Source: a virus. Taken from it: DNA of 35,341 nt. Shown here in pieces: positions 20,510 to 28,623 of the stretch (positions within the stretch are counted from its first letter, which is position 1; every line of letters starts with the position of its first letter). The notes beneath the pieces are model-generated. The model had not been told where the DNA came from and did not search any database. It worked only from the letters and a program-made list of their open reading frames with translations. The DNA lies in IMG/VR virus record IMGVR_UViG_3300030101_002334, positions 1 through 35,341 of that record; one strand, 5' to 3'. The position numbers were made by a program, and so were the translations under genes.

Positions 20510-20530
20510 TTTCCTTCTGTTCAACTTGAG

Positions 20531-20556
20531 GGGGCTGCTTCGGCGGCCCCTTTTTT
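20531..20556 (+). terminator. Intrinsic terminator after the capsid gene
   Basis: GGGGCTGC-TTCG-GCGGCCCC: an 8-bp stem with one T-G pair and the stable TTCG tetraloop, followed by six T. A textbook rho-independent terminator. Confidence 0.92.
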
Positions 20557-20569
20557 ATTTGAGGTATGT

Positions 20570-20890
20570 ATGAAGAGACTTCTCAGCCACGATCCGATTA
20601 CTGGCAAAAAAACAACATTTCACTGGCAGCCTGAGGGCAACTATGTGACCACTGAAATGGACGTGACGCCTATTATGAACAGTGCCAAAGAAGAGGCAAA
20701 AGACTGGCGTTATGGTTCTCTTATTGGGAACACTCAAAAGCATAAACAAAAGATCGCTGATATTCCTGCGCCTTTGTACTACCAGCTTGTCGAAAAGTTT
20801 GGTCAGCCTTGGCAGAACCCTAAGAAGTGGCGTCAGTGGGTAAACGAGCGTGATAACCGCGTATTTAAAACAACGGGCGGTACTGTATAG
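20570..20890 (+). CDS. Conserved phage protein near capsid
   Basis: 106 residues: MKRLLSHDPITGKKTTFHWQ, PEGNYVTTEMDVTPIMNSAK, EEAKDWRYGSLIG, then IADIPAPLYYQLVEKFGQPW, and QNPKKWRQWVNERDNRVFKT. The 'LSHDP-x-TG...F-x-x-x...V-x-P-I-x-x-x-x-K' opening and 'W-x-x-W-x-N-x-x-D-N-x-x-F-x-T' ending form a known phage family of unknown role, usually between coat and head-tail adaptor. GAGGT ribosome site directly after the terminator T-tract. Confidence 0.75.
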   Translation: MKRLLSHDPITGKKTTFHWQPEGNYVTTEMDVTPIMNSAKEEAKDWRYGSLIGNTQKHKQKIADIPAPLYYQLVEKFGQPWQNPKKWRQWVNERDNRVFKTTGGTV

Positions 20891-21514
20891 ATGGCTATTA
20901 CGACTTATTCTGAGCTTCAAACTGCTATAGCTAATTTCTTGGCGCGTGATGATTTAACTTCTCGCATTCCAGAATATATTGAGCTTGCTGAAGCACGGAT
21001 GAGCCGTGAGTTAGACACCCGTTCACAGGAAAAGCGAGCCACTGCGCCGACAGCAGCCAGCGATGAGTTTATCAGCTTACCAACAGACTTGCGCAAAATA
21101 CGATTGGTTAAGCTTAACACTGATCCCATTGATGTATTGGAGTATGCTTCTCCACAAGATTACTATGAAACCTATTCGTCTTCGGGTGGTGGTCGGCCTA
21201 AGATTTACACGGTCATAGGAACTGAGATTGCTTTGCGGCCTATTCCTGACAGCGTAATGACGGTTGAAATTATATACTCTGAAGACATTTCGTCTTTGTC
21301 TGACAGCAACACAACAAATACCATACTTACTAGGCATCCAGATGCTTATCTTTATGGGTCTTTGCATTCTGCGTATTTGTTCTTGTTGGATGAGGCTAGG
21401 TCTAATCAGTATGACGCGCTGTTCACTCGTGTAATGGCAGAGATCAAACAGGACAACGAGAAAGCTTTTTATGGTGGCCCGTTGGCGATGAAAAGCGATT
21501 ATGTAGGAGCATAA
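20891..21514 (+). CDS. Head-tail adaptor protein
   Basis: 207 residues, starting immediately after the preceding stop. MAITTYSELQTAIANFLARD, DLTSRIPEYIELAEARMSRE, then DEFISLPTDLRKIRLVKLNT, then a beta-rich stretch (KIYTVIGTEIALRPIPDSVM, TVEIIYSEDISSLSD) and helices (HPDAYLYGSLHSAYLFLLDE). This is the gp6/gp4-like adaptor pattern of podophages (SU10-adaptor-like); it should sit below the portal and bind the tail hub encoded at 24257. Confidence 0.82.
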   Translation: MAITTYSELQTAIANFLARDDLTSRIPEYIELAEARMSRELDTRSQEKRATAPTAASDEFISLPTDLRKIRLVKLNTDPIDVLEYASPQDYYETYSSSGGGRPKIYTVIGTEIALRPIPDSVMTVEIIYSEDISSLSDSNTTNTILTRHPDAYLYGSLHSAYLFLLDEARSNQYDALFTRVMAEIKQDNEKAFYGGPLAMKSDYVGA

Positions 21515-21515
21515 T

Positions 21516-21902
21516 ATGTCTGCAATGTCTAATTATCTTGAAAACGAAATTCTTGATCATGTGTTAAGTGTTGGGTCATACACAATGCCTTCTGCGGTTT
21601 ACGTGGGGCTTTCCACAGGCAGCTTTAATGATGATAATAGTGGTACGGAATTATCTGGAAATAACTATTCTCGTGTTGCCGCTACTTTTAGCGCTGCGTC
21701 TGGTGGTGCAACCTCAAATTCTGGTGTTTTAGAGTGGAGCGCTGCAACGGGAAGTTGGGGGAGCGTAAGTCACTTTGGAATATTTGACGCAAGTTCTTCT
21801 GGAAATCTTTTAATACACGGGGCTTTTAGCGCTGCGAAAACAATTTCGACGGGAGACATTCTAAGAATTAACGCAACTGATCTGGATGTTACGGCAGCAT
21901 AA
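21516..21902 (+). CDS. Gp80-like structural protein
   Basis: 128 residues. SNYLENEILDHVLSVGSYTM, PSAVYVGLSTGSFNDDNSGT, ELSGNNYSRVAATFSAASGG, GSWGSVSHFGIFDASSSGNL. A close match to the Mycobacterium phage Gp80-like family (all-beta, fibre- or baseplate-associated) found in many phages. It abuts the adaptor and overlaps the fibre gene by one base. Structural role inferred from family and position. Confidence 0.8.
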   Translation: MSAMSNYLENEILDHVLSVGSYTMPSAVYVGLSTGSFNDDNSGTELSGNNYSRVAATFSAASGGATSNSGVLEWSAATGSWGSVSHFGIFDASSSGNLLIHGAFSAAKTISTGDILRINATDLDVTAA

Positions 21903-23608
21903 TGCCTTATTTTGCGGATCGAGTTAAAGCCACAACAACGACAACTGGAACAGGCGCACTTACTCTGTCTGCCTCCGGTGAAACAGGTTTTAATGCTTTT
22001 CCATCTAGCTTGAACGGGCTGACTGTTGGTTATGTCATAGAATCGGCTGATGGTTCAGATTTTGAAATCGGAACGGGTACATATACCCACTCTTCGTTAA
22101 ATTTAACACGAACATTACGGTCTTCTTCGACTGGCTCTTTGTTAAATTTAGCTAGTGGCACTCATACTGTTTTTCTCAGCCCTGCCGCTCAAGATCTTCA
22201 AATTGTAGAAGTGTTTTCCAGCACTTCTGATTTGCCTAGCGCTACTGACTATCATGGCCGCATCTATCACGTTCATGGAGAAGGAGCCATGTATTTTGCT
22301 CATGCAGGCAATTGGGTGAAGCTTGCGAATAGTAGTGATGTAAGTAGTTACACTTTGCCCACGGCATCATCCACCACTTTAGGCGGCGTGAAAGTTGGAA
22401 ACAATTTATCTATAGATGGATCAGGTGTGTTATCAGCATCTGCTGGATCATCCTTAACGGTTCAAGATGAAGGCTCTGCACTTAGCACGGCCGCGACAGC
22501 CTTAAACTTTGTTGGCTCTGGTGTTACCGCTTCGGGAACGGGTGCTACCAAGACGATTACCATCTCTGGCGATAGCGGTGGAGGCGGTGGTGGTGGTGGT
22601 GGTACTGTGACATCCTACGCGAATAAGGCAGCGATTGACGCTGTGAGCAGCCCATCTGAAGCTGACTTAGCTTTTGACGAAGATAAAAACGTACTGTATA
22701 TTCGTGCTGGTGGAGCTTGGGAGCGTGTGCAGCATGGAGGTAACGCAGGTCCGCGCTTCACAACAACACCAGTGTCCACGTTAGCTTTGAGCAGTGCTGG
22801 TTCAACATCAACTATAACGGCTGTTGCAGTAGATGAAGCAGGTTTTCCAGTTAGTTATGATTGGGACGCTTTTTCTGGAACAACAGTCTACACCTCAAGT
22901 TCACTACCAAATCAGATTACGAATGTAAGTGAAAGCAACGGCGTATTTACCCTGACTCCCTCTACTAATTCCAGTCACGCAGGATCGTTTACTTTTCGTA
23001 CAAAAGCATCTGATGGTGCGCAAGTTACATTGGCCACAACGACTGTGAGTTTAGCGTTTTCTCAAGATATAACAACGCCTAATTCCAGTCCATTTGATGC
23101 GGCAGGAACGAACAGCTTCGACGTCACTAGTGGAGAGACAGAGAACAGCGGTGCTGGCTTCTCAAGCACATTGAGGACAGGTAAATTTTACCTTGAGTTC
23201 GTCATGGGTTCAGGCACAAGCAATCAAAGCCAAGCCCTGATCGGTCTTGTTGATAGCACCGTTTCATCTGCCGGGTACGCTACTGCAAATTCAGTTTCAA
23301 TTAACGGATATGCAAGCAGAAAATTCCCGGGAGGCAGTAGTTTGGGTTTAGGCCACTTCGATGCGCAGGGCGATATTGTAATGATGGCGTATGACACATC
23401 GACTCGTGAAGTCTGGCTTGGTGTAAACGGAAGTTGGTACGAGGACCCAAGCACTTCATCGAGCTTTACGGTTGGTACTTCTAGCACATCATCATTTAAG
23501 CTTCTGTTCGGTGGCACGACAGGTAGCAGCGCGTATGATGGAACAATAATAACGGCTGGGTCAGGGACATTCAGTTACAGTATACCAAGCGGTTTTTCAG
23601 GACACTAG
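21902..23608 (+). CDS. Tail fibre / receptor-binding protein with SPRY-like C terminus
   Basis: 568 residues. The N-terminal module (1-100: ADRVKATTTTTGTGALTLSA ... TYTHSSLNLTRTL ... VFLSPAAQD) is the shared attachment domain of marine phage fibres. Residues about 105-165 include a YHGRIYHVHGEGAMYFAHAG pseudo-repeat and a TTLGGVKVGNNLSID collagen-like fibre repeat. A run of nine glycines near 225-233 is a flexible linker. Ig-like repeats follow (about 280-390). The last 170 residues resemble a SPRY/concanavalin-like lectin domain (GVNGSWYEDP). Likely binds the host surface. Confidence 0.75.
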   Translation: MPYFADRVKATTTTTGTGALTLSASGETGFNAFPSSLNGLTVGYVIESADGSDFEIGTGTYTHSSLNLTRTLRSSSTGSLLNLASGTHTVFLSPAAQDLQIVEVFSSTSDLPSATDYHGRIYHVHGEGAMYFAHAGNWVKLANSSDVSSYTLPTASSTTLGGVKVGNNLSIDGSGVLSASAGSSLTVQDEGSALSTAATALNFVGSGVTASGTGATKTITISGDSGGGGGGGGGTVTSYANKAAIDAVSSPSEADLAFDEDKNVLYIRAGGAWERVQHGGNAGPRFTTTPVSTLALSSAGSTSTITAVAVDEAGFPVSYDWDAFSGTTVYTSSSLPNQITNVSESNGVFTLTPSTNSSHAGSFTFRTKASDGAQVTLATTTVSLAFSQDITTPNSSPFDAAGTNSFDVTSGETENSGAGFSSTLRTGKFYLEFVMGSGTSNQSQALIGLVDSTVSSAGYATANSVSINGYASRKFPGGSSLGLGHFDAQGDIVMMAYDTSTREVWLGVNGSWYEDPSTSSSFTVGTSSTSSFKLLFGGTTGSSAYDGTIITAGSGTFSYSIPSGFSGH

Positions 23609-23624
23609 AGGATTGTCTTAAATC

Positions 23625-24260
23625 ATGTTGGGTTTTCATCCACTATCATCTTCACCTTTGGCAGGTCAAAGAGGTGCGGTCCAGCAGTTAAGGACTCTTG
23701 AAGAGTTAGACAAGTGGGGTACGTTAGACCAGCTTGATCAGTTTGGCACATTAGAACAGCTAGACTTTTTAGAATTTAAAGATGTTTCTGGAAGCGCAGC
23801 GCTTTCGTTATCCGCAACTGCCGTTGGTTCAACGACTGTTACGCATGAGGCGCAGGGGTCGGCTTCGATTTCGATTGCTGCATCGTCTGAGTGCAAGGCG
23901 GTAATACCGATTGTTGGCGTGCAAAGCGATATTGCTCTGGCCTCGTCGGGTGTTGCAACGCATCTGAAATCCGTTTCTGGGCAGGCAGCAATTAGTTTTG
24001 CTTCTAGTGGTGAAGTTAAGGCGGTCTTATCGTTTGCTGGCGCTTCTGCAATTTCATCGTCTGCATCGGCAAGTTTTGTTGGAACATTTGTGCAAGTTTC
24101 TACGACACCAATTGAAATATCGTCACTGGCTGTTGGCGAAAGGCTAGGTGAGGCATGGTCAGATATATCGGCGGGCAGCGAAACGTGGTCGGACTTGGCC
24201 GCGTCAAGCCTAGCATTTTCCCAGCAAAGCGTTGGCTCAGAAAGTTGGCTTAATCAATGA
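23625..24260 (+). CDS. Repeat-rich beta structural protein (LGFHPLSSSPLA type)
   Basis: 211 residues. Opens with LGFHPLSSSPLAG, a signature seen in marine phage structural proteins. Three short leucine repeats follow (LEELDKWGT, LDQLDQFGT, LEQLDFLEF). Then come about four copies of a 30-residue Ala/Ser beta repeat built on 'G-x-A-x-I-S-x-A-S-S-x-x-x-K-A-V'. The end has WSDISAGSETWSDLAAS. Probably an elongated tail accessory. Overlaps the hub gene by 4 bases. Confidence 0.6.
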   Translation: MLGFHPLSSSPLAGQRGAVQQLRTLEELDKWGTLDQLDQFGTLEQLDFLEFKDVSGSAALSLSATAVGSTTVTHEAQGSASISIAASSECKAVIPIVGVQSDIALASSGVATHLKSVSGQAAISFASSGEVKAVLSFAGASAISSSASASFVGTFVQVSTTPIEISSLAVGERLGEAWSDISAGSETWSDLAASSLAFSQQSVGSESWLNQ

Positions 24261-25714
24261 TACCTTTTGGAGAGTGGCTACCAGATCAATCAGATTTGCA
24301 AAACCCTGGCGCAACGATTGCAACTAATGTGTTGCCAGCAGCCCGTGGTTATAAGCCTTTTGCAAGCTTAACGACTGTTTCAGCGGCGGCGACAAATCGC
24401 TTGCGTGGTATATATGCCACAAAAGCAACAGATGGCACTGTAATTACTTTCGCAGGTGATCAGGGCAAGCTTTACAAGTTAGACAACTCTGACTTCAGCT
24501 TAGACGAAACCAACACGGGCTATACTGTTACGAGCGACATGTTTTGGGATTTTGTCAGGTTTGGCAATGAGGTTATTGCTGCTGGGTCTGACAGTGACGT
24601 GCTCCAAGGTTTTACGATTGGCACGGACAGCGCCTTTGCATCTGTGTCGGGTGCGCCTGCTGCAAGGCATTTGGCGGTCATTCGTGATTTTGTTGTGACT
24701 GCTAACGTCACGTATAGCTCTGCAACGCATCGCAGCCGTGTGCGTTGGTCTGCGATTAACGATGCTACAAGCTGGACGATAGGAACAAACCAAGCAGACT
24801 TTCAGGACATTCCTGATGCTGGTCACATCACTGGTTTGGTTGGCGGTGAGTTTGGCGTAGTTTTGTTGGAGCAAGCTATTGCGCGAATGCAATACGTTGG
24901 CTCGCCTTTGATCTTTACGTTTGAGAAGGTTGAGACGGGTCACGGGTGTAACTACCCAAACAGCATAGCAAGCCTTGGACCAACGCAAGTGTTTTACCTT
25001 GCTGACGATGGATTTTTTATGTTTGACGGGCAGCGCAGCATTCCGATTGGCGCTGAGAAGGTCGATCAGTTTTTCTTTGATGATTTGGACTTTGCCAACA
25101 GCGATAGGATAAGCTGCGCGATTGATCCAGAAAATCAGGTGGTCATGTGGGGTTATCCTTCCGTAAGCGGTGTTGGAGAGCCAGATAAAATACTGGTGTA
25201 CAACTACGCTGTACAAAGGTGGTCTGTTGTAGAGCTTGACCATGAGCTTTTGGCAAGCTCGCTTACTCCAAGCTTTACAGTAGAAAGCCTAGACACTCTA
25301 AGCAGCACAATAGACGGTCTGACGACTTCTTTGGACTCTCGTTTTTATGCTGGCGGTTTTTTTCAGTTAAGCGCTGGGAAGGACAAAAAGATACATACGG
25401 TTACGGGTGCGCCTTTAGCTGCAACTTTGGAAACGACAGAGTTTGAGCCTGCAACAATGCGCAAATCGCTTATTCGAGGCGTAACGCCTTATGTAACAGC
25501 AAAAAACTCAACGCCAACTCTGAGCGTTCAGGTAGGTTCACGCAGTAGACAGATAGACAGCCCGACATTTAGTTCAGAGCTTTCCCTAAACGCAGACAAC
25601 AATTGTCCAGCGCGTAGCAGCGGAAGGTATCATCGTGTTCGTGTGAACGTCAGCGGCACATGGAGGTATGCTCTGGGCGTTGACGTTGATGCTGTAAGTA
25701 TGGGCAAGCGATGA
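24257..25714 (+). CDS. Tail hub / DNA stabilization protein (P22 gp10-like)
   Basis: 485 residues, mainly beta. FGEWLPDQSDLQNPGATIAT, NVLPAARGYKPF is the opening of the phage stabilisation family (PF11134-like). WD-like blades follow (LRGIYATKATDGTVITFAGD, FWDFVRFGNEVIAAGSDSDV, RDFVVTANVTYSSATHRSRV) with QDIPDAGHITGLVGGEFGVV and YLADDGFFMFDGQRSIPIG typical of tail nozzle beta-propellers. In P22-like phages this plugs the portal after packaging. Length and start fit the family. Confidence 0.82.
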   Translation: MIPFGEWLPDQSDLQNPGATIATNVLPAARGYKPFASLTTVSAAATNRLRGIYATKATDGTVITFAGDQGKLYKLDNSDFSLDETNTGYTVTSDMFWDFVRFGNEVIAAGSDSDVLQGFTIGTDSAFASVSGAPAARHLAVIRDFVVTANVTYSSATHRSRVRWSAINDATSWTIGTNQADFQDIPDAGHITGLVGGEFGVVLLEQAIARMQYVGSPLIFTFEKVETGHGCNYPNSIASLGPTQVFYLADDGFFMFDGQRSIPIGAEKVDQFFFDDLDFANSDRISCAIDPENQVVMWGYPSVSGVGEPDKILVYNYAVQRWSVVELDHELLASSLTPSFTVESLDTLSSTIDGLTTSLDSRFYAGGFFQLSAGKDKKIHTVTGAPLAATLETTEFEPATMRKSLIRGVTPYVTAKNSTPTLSVQVGSRSRQIDSPTFSSELSLNADNNCPARSSGRYHRVRVNVSGTWRYALGVDVDAVSMGKR

Positions 25715-26034
25715 CAGAGTTTAACTATGTTAAGTTGCCTGCCGCTGGCGCTGACGCAAGACAAACGGCGCAAGCTGTAAATCTGCTGATTGATGGTAAA
25801 TTCAACGCCATTGGTAGTATTACATTAACAGCGAGCGCCACGACTACAGCGGTAACAGATTACCGCGCTGGGCCTGACAGCGTGATTTTATTCACGCCTA
25901 CAACGGCTAACGCTGCTGCCGAGCAAGGCAACGGCACGATGTTCTTATCTGGTAGAGCCAAGCAGGGTTTTACAATAACCCATGCGAATAACTCTCAGAC
26001 AGACAGAACTTTTCTCTACATTGTCATAGGATGA
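25711..26034 (+). CDS. Small beta structural protein
   Basis: 107 residues: LPAAGADARQTAQAVNLLID, GKFNAIGSITLTASATTTAV, TDYRAGPDSVILFTPTTANA, then a beta end (GFTITHANNSQTDRTFLYIV). The 'V-x-L-x-L-x-x-x-A-x-x-T-x-V...P-T-T-x-N-A' strand pattern is common in small phage proteins next to gp10-like hubs. Role unknown. ATGA overlaps with both neighbours. Confidence 0.7.
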   Translation: MTEFNYVKLPAAGADARQTAQAVNLLIDGKFNAIGSITLTASATTTAVTDYRAGPDSVILFTPTTANAAAEQGNGTMFLSGRAKQGFTITHANNSQTDRTFLYIVIG

Positions 26035-26447
26035 AATTCACAGTCATTTACCCAAAGCTTTTACCTGATTTGTGGCCTCACGTTAGCCCGTTGTTGGATA
26101 AAGCTGTCAGGCTAAACCCTGAGATTATTGATTTAGGTGATGTGTATGCTGGCGCTCTTGCTGGTGTTTACGTTGTTTGGGCGGCTGTTGATGAAACCAC
26201 TGGCGAGTTTGTTGGTGCGGTCACAACAAGAATAATAACCTACCCGAAATCCAAGGCGTTAGCGATGGATTTTCTGGGTGGCACACGAATGAAGGAATGG
26301 CTGCACCTAGCGCAAGAGGCGGTTGAGGAACATGCGAAACGCAATGGATGTGAACATCTGGAAGCTTACGGGCGCAAAGCGTGGTCACGGTATCTTGAAC
26401 CGCTTGGCTGGGGTCAGGCTTATATAACTTACAAGAAGGAACTTTGA
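26031..26447 (+). CDS. GNAT-like phage virion-region protein
   Basis: 138 residues: SPLLDKAVRLNPEIIDLGDV, YAGALAGVYVVWAAVDETTG, EFVGAVTTRIITYPKSKALA, MDFLGGTRMKEWLHLAQEAV, ERNGCEHLEAYGR-like segment (actually KRNGCEHLEAYGRKAWSRYL), EPLGWGQAYITYKKEL. The strand-strand-helix-strand layout and 'G-x-x-x-L-E-A-x-G-R-x-x-W-x-x-x-L' ending match the GNAT-fold gp13-like proteins of podophages, encoded just before internal virion proteins. Whether it acetylates anything is unknown. Confidence 0.75.
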   Translation: MKFTVIYPKLLPDLWPHVSPLLDKAVRLNPEIIDLGDVYAGALAGVYVVWAAVDETTGEFVGAVTTRIITYPKSKALAMDFLGGTRMKEWLHLAQEAVEEHAKRNGCEHLEAYGRKAWSRYLEPLGWGQAYITYKKEL

Positions 26448-26448
26448 C

Positions 26449-28623
26449 ATGGGTAAGGGTAGTAACTCAACTGTCACAAACGTTCAGGCATTACCCCCTG
26501 CTGTGCAAGATGCGCTTGAGCAAGCTTACACTGACTTTAATCCGTTTCAGGCGGCTTTCAATCAGGTTAGTTCGTTTGATCCGACTGCACCTTTAGCTGG
26601 CACTGCAAATTTAAGCACAGGTGAAACTCAAGCAATTAACGCGGCTCTAAGAAACCTGCAATCTCAGCCACAGCTTCTTGCCGACGCCCAAGCAAACTTA
26701 ACTGGACTTATGGGCGGTGCAATTGACACAACCGCATTGCAAAATCAACTTAACTTACCTGATTTTACTGCTGGCTCTGTTGATCCTTCTCTATTGGCGA
26801 ATGCTGCAACGGCAGCGGCAGACGCAAGCGCATTGCAAAATCTTGCTGGGTCTACAATTGACACAAGCCAGCTTGCCAATCTTGTTGGAAACCGAGCCGA
26901 TACAACTGGCTTGGAAGCCGCAGCGCGTGCAGGTATTGACACAACAGGCATAACGGGTGCGGCAAGCCAAGCCGTTAGCCCAGCACAGCTACGTGCGCTT
27001 GGTGGCGCACAGACAGATTTGCAAGGCGTTTTGAGCGCCGCGCAACGCGCTACAGATGCGAGCAACATAGTCGCAGCAGGAAATCGCACAGCAGATACCT
27101 CTGGTGTTGCTGATATTGCAGCACAGCAAAACGCTGCAACGAACTTACTGACAGGCTTAGCAAGCGGCGGCACAAATCCGTTGCTTCAGCAGCAGGCGCA
27201 AAACGCGATGCAGGGAGCCATTGATAGGGTAAGCTCACAGTATGCTCTGGGAGGTCGTTTAGGTTCTGGGAGTTTTGCAGGGGCGCTAGGCGCTGGCATA
27301 ACCAATGCAGCCTTGCCAATTCTTTCTCAAAACCTACAGCAAGATCAGGCAAGACAGTTGCAGGCTGCTCAAGCGTTAGGGCAGGTTAGTGGTCAAGATA
27401 TTGGGCGTCAGCTTGCGGCGGCAGAGCTTGGTGTAAGCGCACAGCAAGCAGATATAAACAGAGCATTGCAGGCAGCACAAAGCGCAGCAGGAATACAGCA
27501 GGCAGACCTTGCCAGAGGCTTGACGGGCGCAACAACAGCGGCAGGTTTACAGCAGCAAGACTTAGGAAGAGCATTGTCAGGCGAGCAAGCAGCAATTTCT
27601 GCACAGCAACAAAACCTGCAAAGAGCTTTAGCTGGTCAGCAGGCGGCTGCTGATTTAGGCCAAGCAGACCTTGCAAGGCAGTTAGCAGGGCAGGGGCAAG
27701 TCGTAGACGCTGCAAATGTAGGGCTTGCGAGGGATGCACAGCTTGCAGGACTGTTGACAGATGCAAGCAGGCAACAGACCGGATTGCAGGCAGATATTGC
27801 GCAGTCATTGCTGGGAGCCGAGCAGGCAGACCTAGCAAGGCAGTTACAAGGCGCAGGGGCTGTTACAGATTTGGCAACGAGTGACTTGGGTAGGGCATTG
27901 CAGGCTCAGCAGGCTAGTCGGCAGATTGATGCAACGCTTGCCAATCAGCTTACGGCTGCTTCTGAGGCAGACGCCAGAGCAAGGCTTGCGGCGATTGGTG
28001 CAGCACCAGGATTGCTTGGGGCTGATCAGGCGCTTATCAGTCAGGCGGCACAACTTGGCGGTCTTGAAAGGGGCATTCAGCAAGCTCAACTTGACGCGCT
28101 TACAGCGCAGCAGCAGCAGCAAAACGTGCTTGATCAAAACCAGATTAACGCACTTCTTAGCGCTTCTGGAATGGGCGGTGGTTTGTTTGGTAACACAACA
28201 ACACAGACAGGCGGTGGTCCTAGTGCTTTATCAAGCGGTCTTGGCGGCGCTATTACTGGTGCAACTTTGGGTAATGCAATAGGGCCGGCTCTTGCTGGTT
28301 CAACCTTGGGTAGCACACTAGGAATAACTGCTGCTAATGCTGGTGGTTTAGGTGCGGCTTTAGGCGCTGGTTTAAGCTTAATATCTGATCGACGCTTGAA
28401 GAAAGACATTAAGCAGATAGGCACACACGCGAATGGCTTGGCTATGTATAGCTGGCAATGGAATGACGAAGCGCAAAGTCGTGGGTTTGATATTTACCCA
28501 ACTGAAGGATTTATGGCGCAAGAAGCTAGAGAAGTTTATCCGCAACACGTTCATGTTCATCCATCTGGTTACTTAATGCTTGATTATGCGTCACTCAGCA
28601 ACGAAACAATGGGGGCTGCGTAA
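26449..28623 (+). CDS. Ejection-type protein with 18-residue repeats and C-terminal S74 chaperone
   Basis: 724 residues, Ala/Gln-rich. An N-terminal 'GKGSNSTVTNVQALPPAVQD' start is typical of podophage internal virion proteins. Residues about 316-510 hold a tandem 18-residue amphipathic repeat (QADLARGLTGATTAAGLQ, QQDLGRALSGEQAAISAQ, QQNLQRALAGQQAAADLG). Gly/Ala-rich hydrophobic stretches follow (590-645). The last 79 residues start SDRRLKKDI and form a peptidase S74 intramolecular chaperone (SWQWNDEA, GFMAQEAREVYP). Placed where P22 gp7/gp20/gp16 analogues occur, so likely part of the DNA ejection channel. Confidence 0.75.
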   Translation: MGKGSNSTVTNVQALPPAVQDALEQAYTDFNPFQAAFNQVSSFDPTAPLAGTANLSTGETQAINAALRNLQSQPQLLADAQANLTGLMGGAIDTTALQNQLNLPDFTAGSVDPSLLANAATAAADASALQNLAGSTIDTSQLANLVGNRADTTGLEAAARAGIDTTGITGAASQAVSPAQLRALGGAQTDLQGVLSAAQRATDASNIVAAGNRTADTSGVADIAAQQNAATNLLTGLASGGTNPLLQQQAQNAMQGAIDRVSSQYALGGRLGSGSFAGALGAGITNAALPILSQNLQQDQARQLQAAQALGQVSGQDIGRQLAAAELGVSAQQADINRALQAAQSAAGIQQADLARGLTGATTAAGLQQQDLGRALSGEQAAISAQQQNLQRALAGQQAAADLGQADLARQLAGQGQVVDAANVGLARDAQLAGLLTDASRQQTGLQADIAQSLLGAEQADLARQLQGAGAVTDLATSDLGRALQAQQASRQIDATLANQLTAASEADARARLAAIGAAPGLLGADQALISQAAQLGGLERGIQQAQLDALTAQQQQQNVLDQNQINALLSASGMGGGLFGNTTTQTGGGPSALSSGLGGAITGATLGNAIGPALAGSTLGSTLGITAANAGGLGAALGAGLSLISDRRLKKDIKQIGTHANGLAMYSWQWNDEAQSRGFDIYPTEGFMAQEAREVYPQHVHVHPSGYLMLDYASLSNETMGAA

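Noticed and set aside
24500-25243. Minus-strand 247-residue frame inside the tail hub gene
   Set aside because: Antisense to a well-supported structural gene, no ribosome site or promoter, composition typical of a shadow frame.
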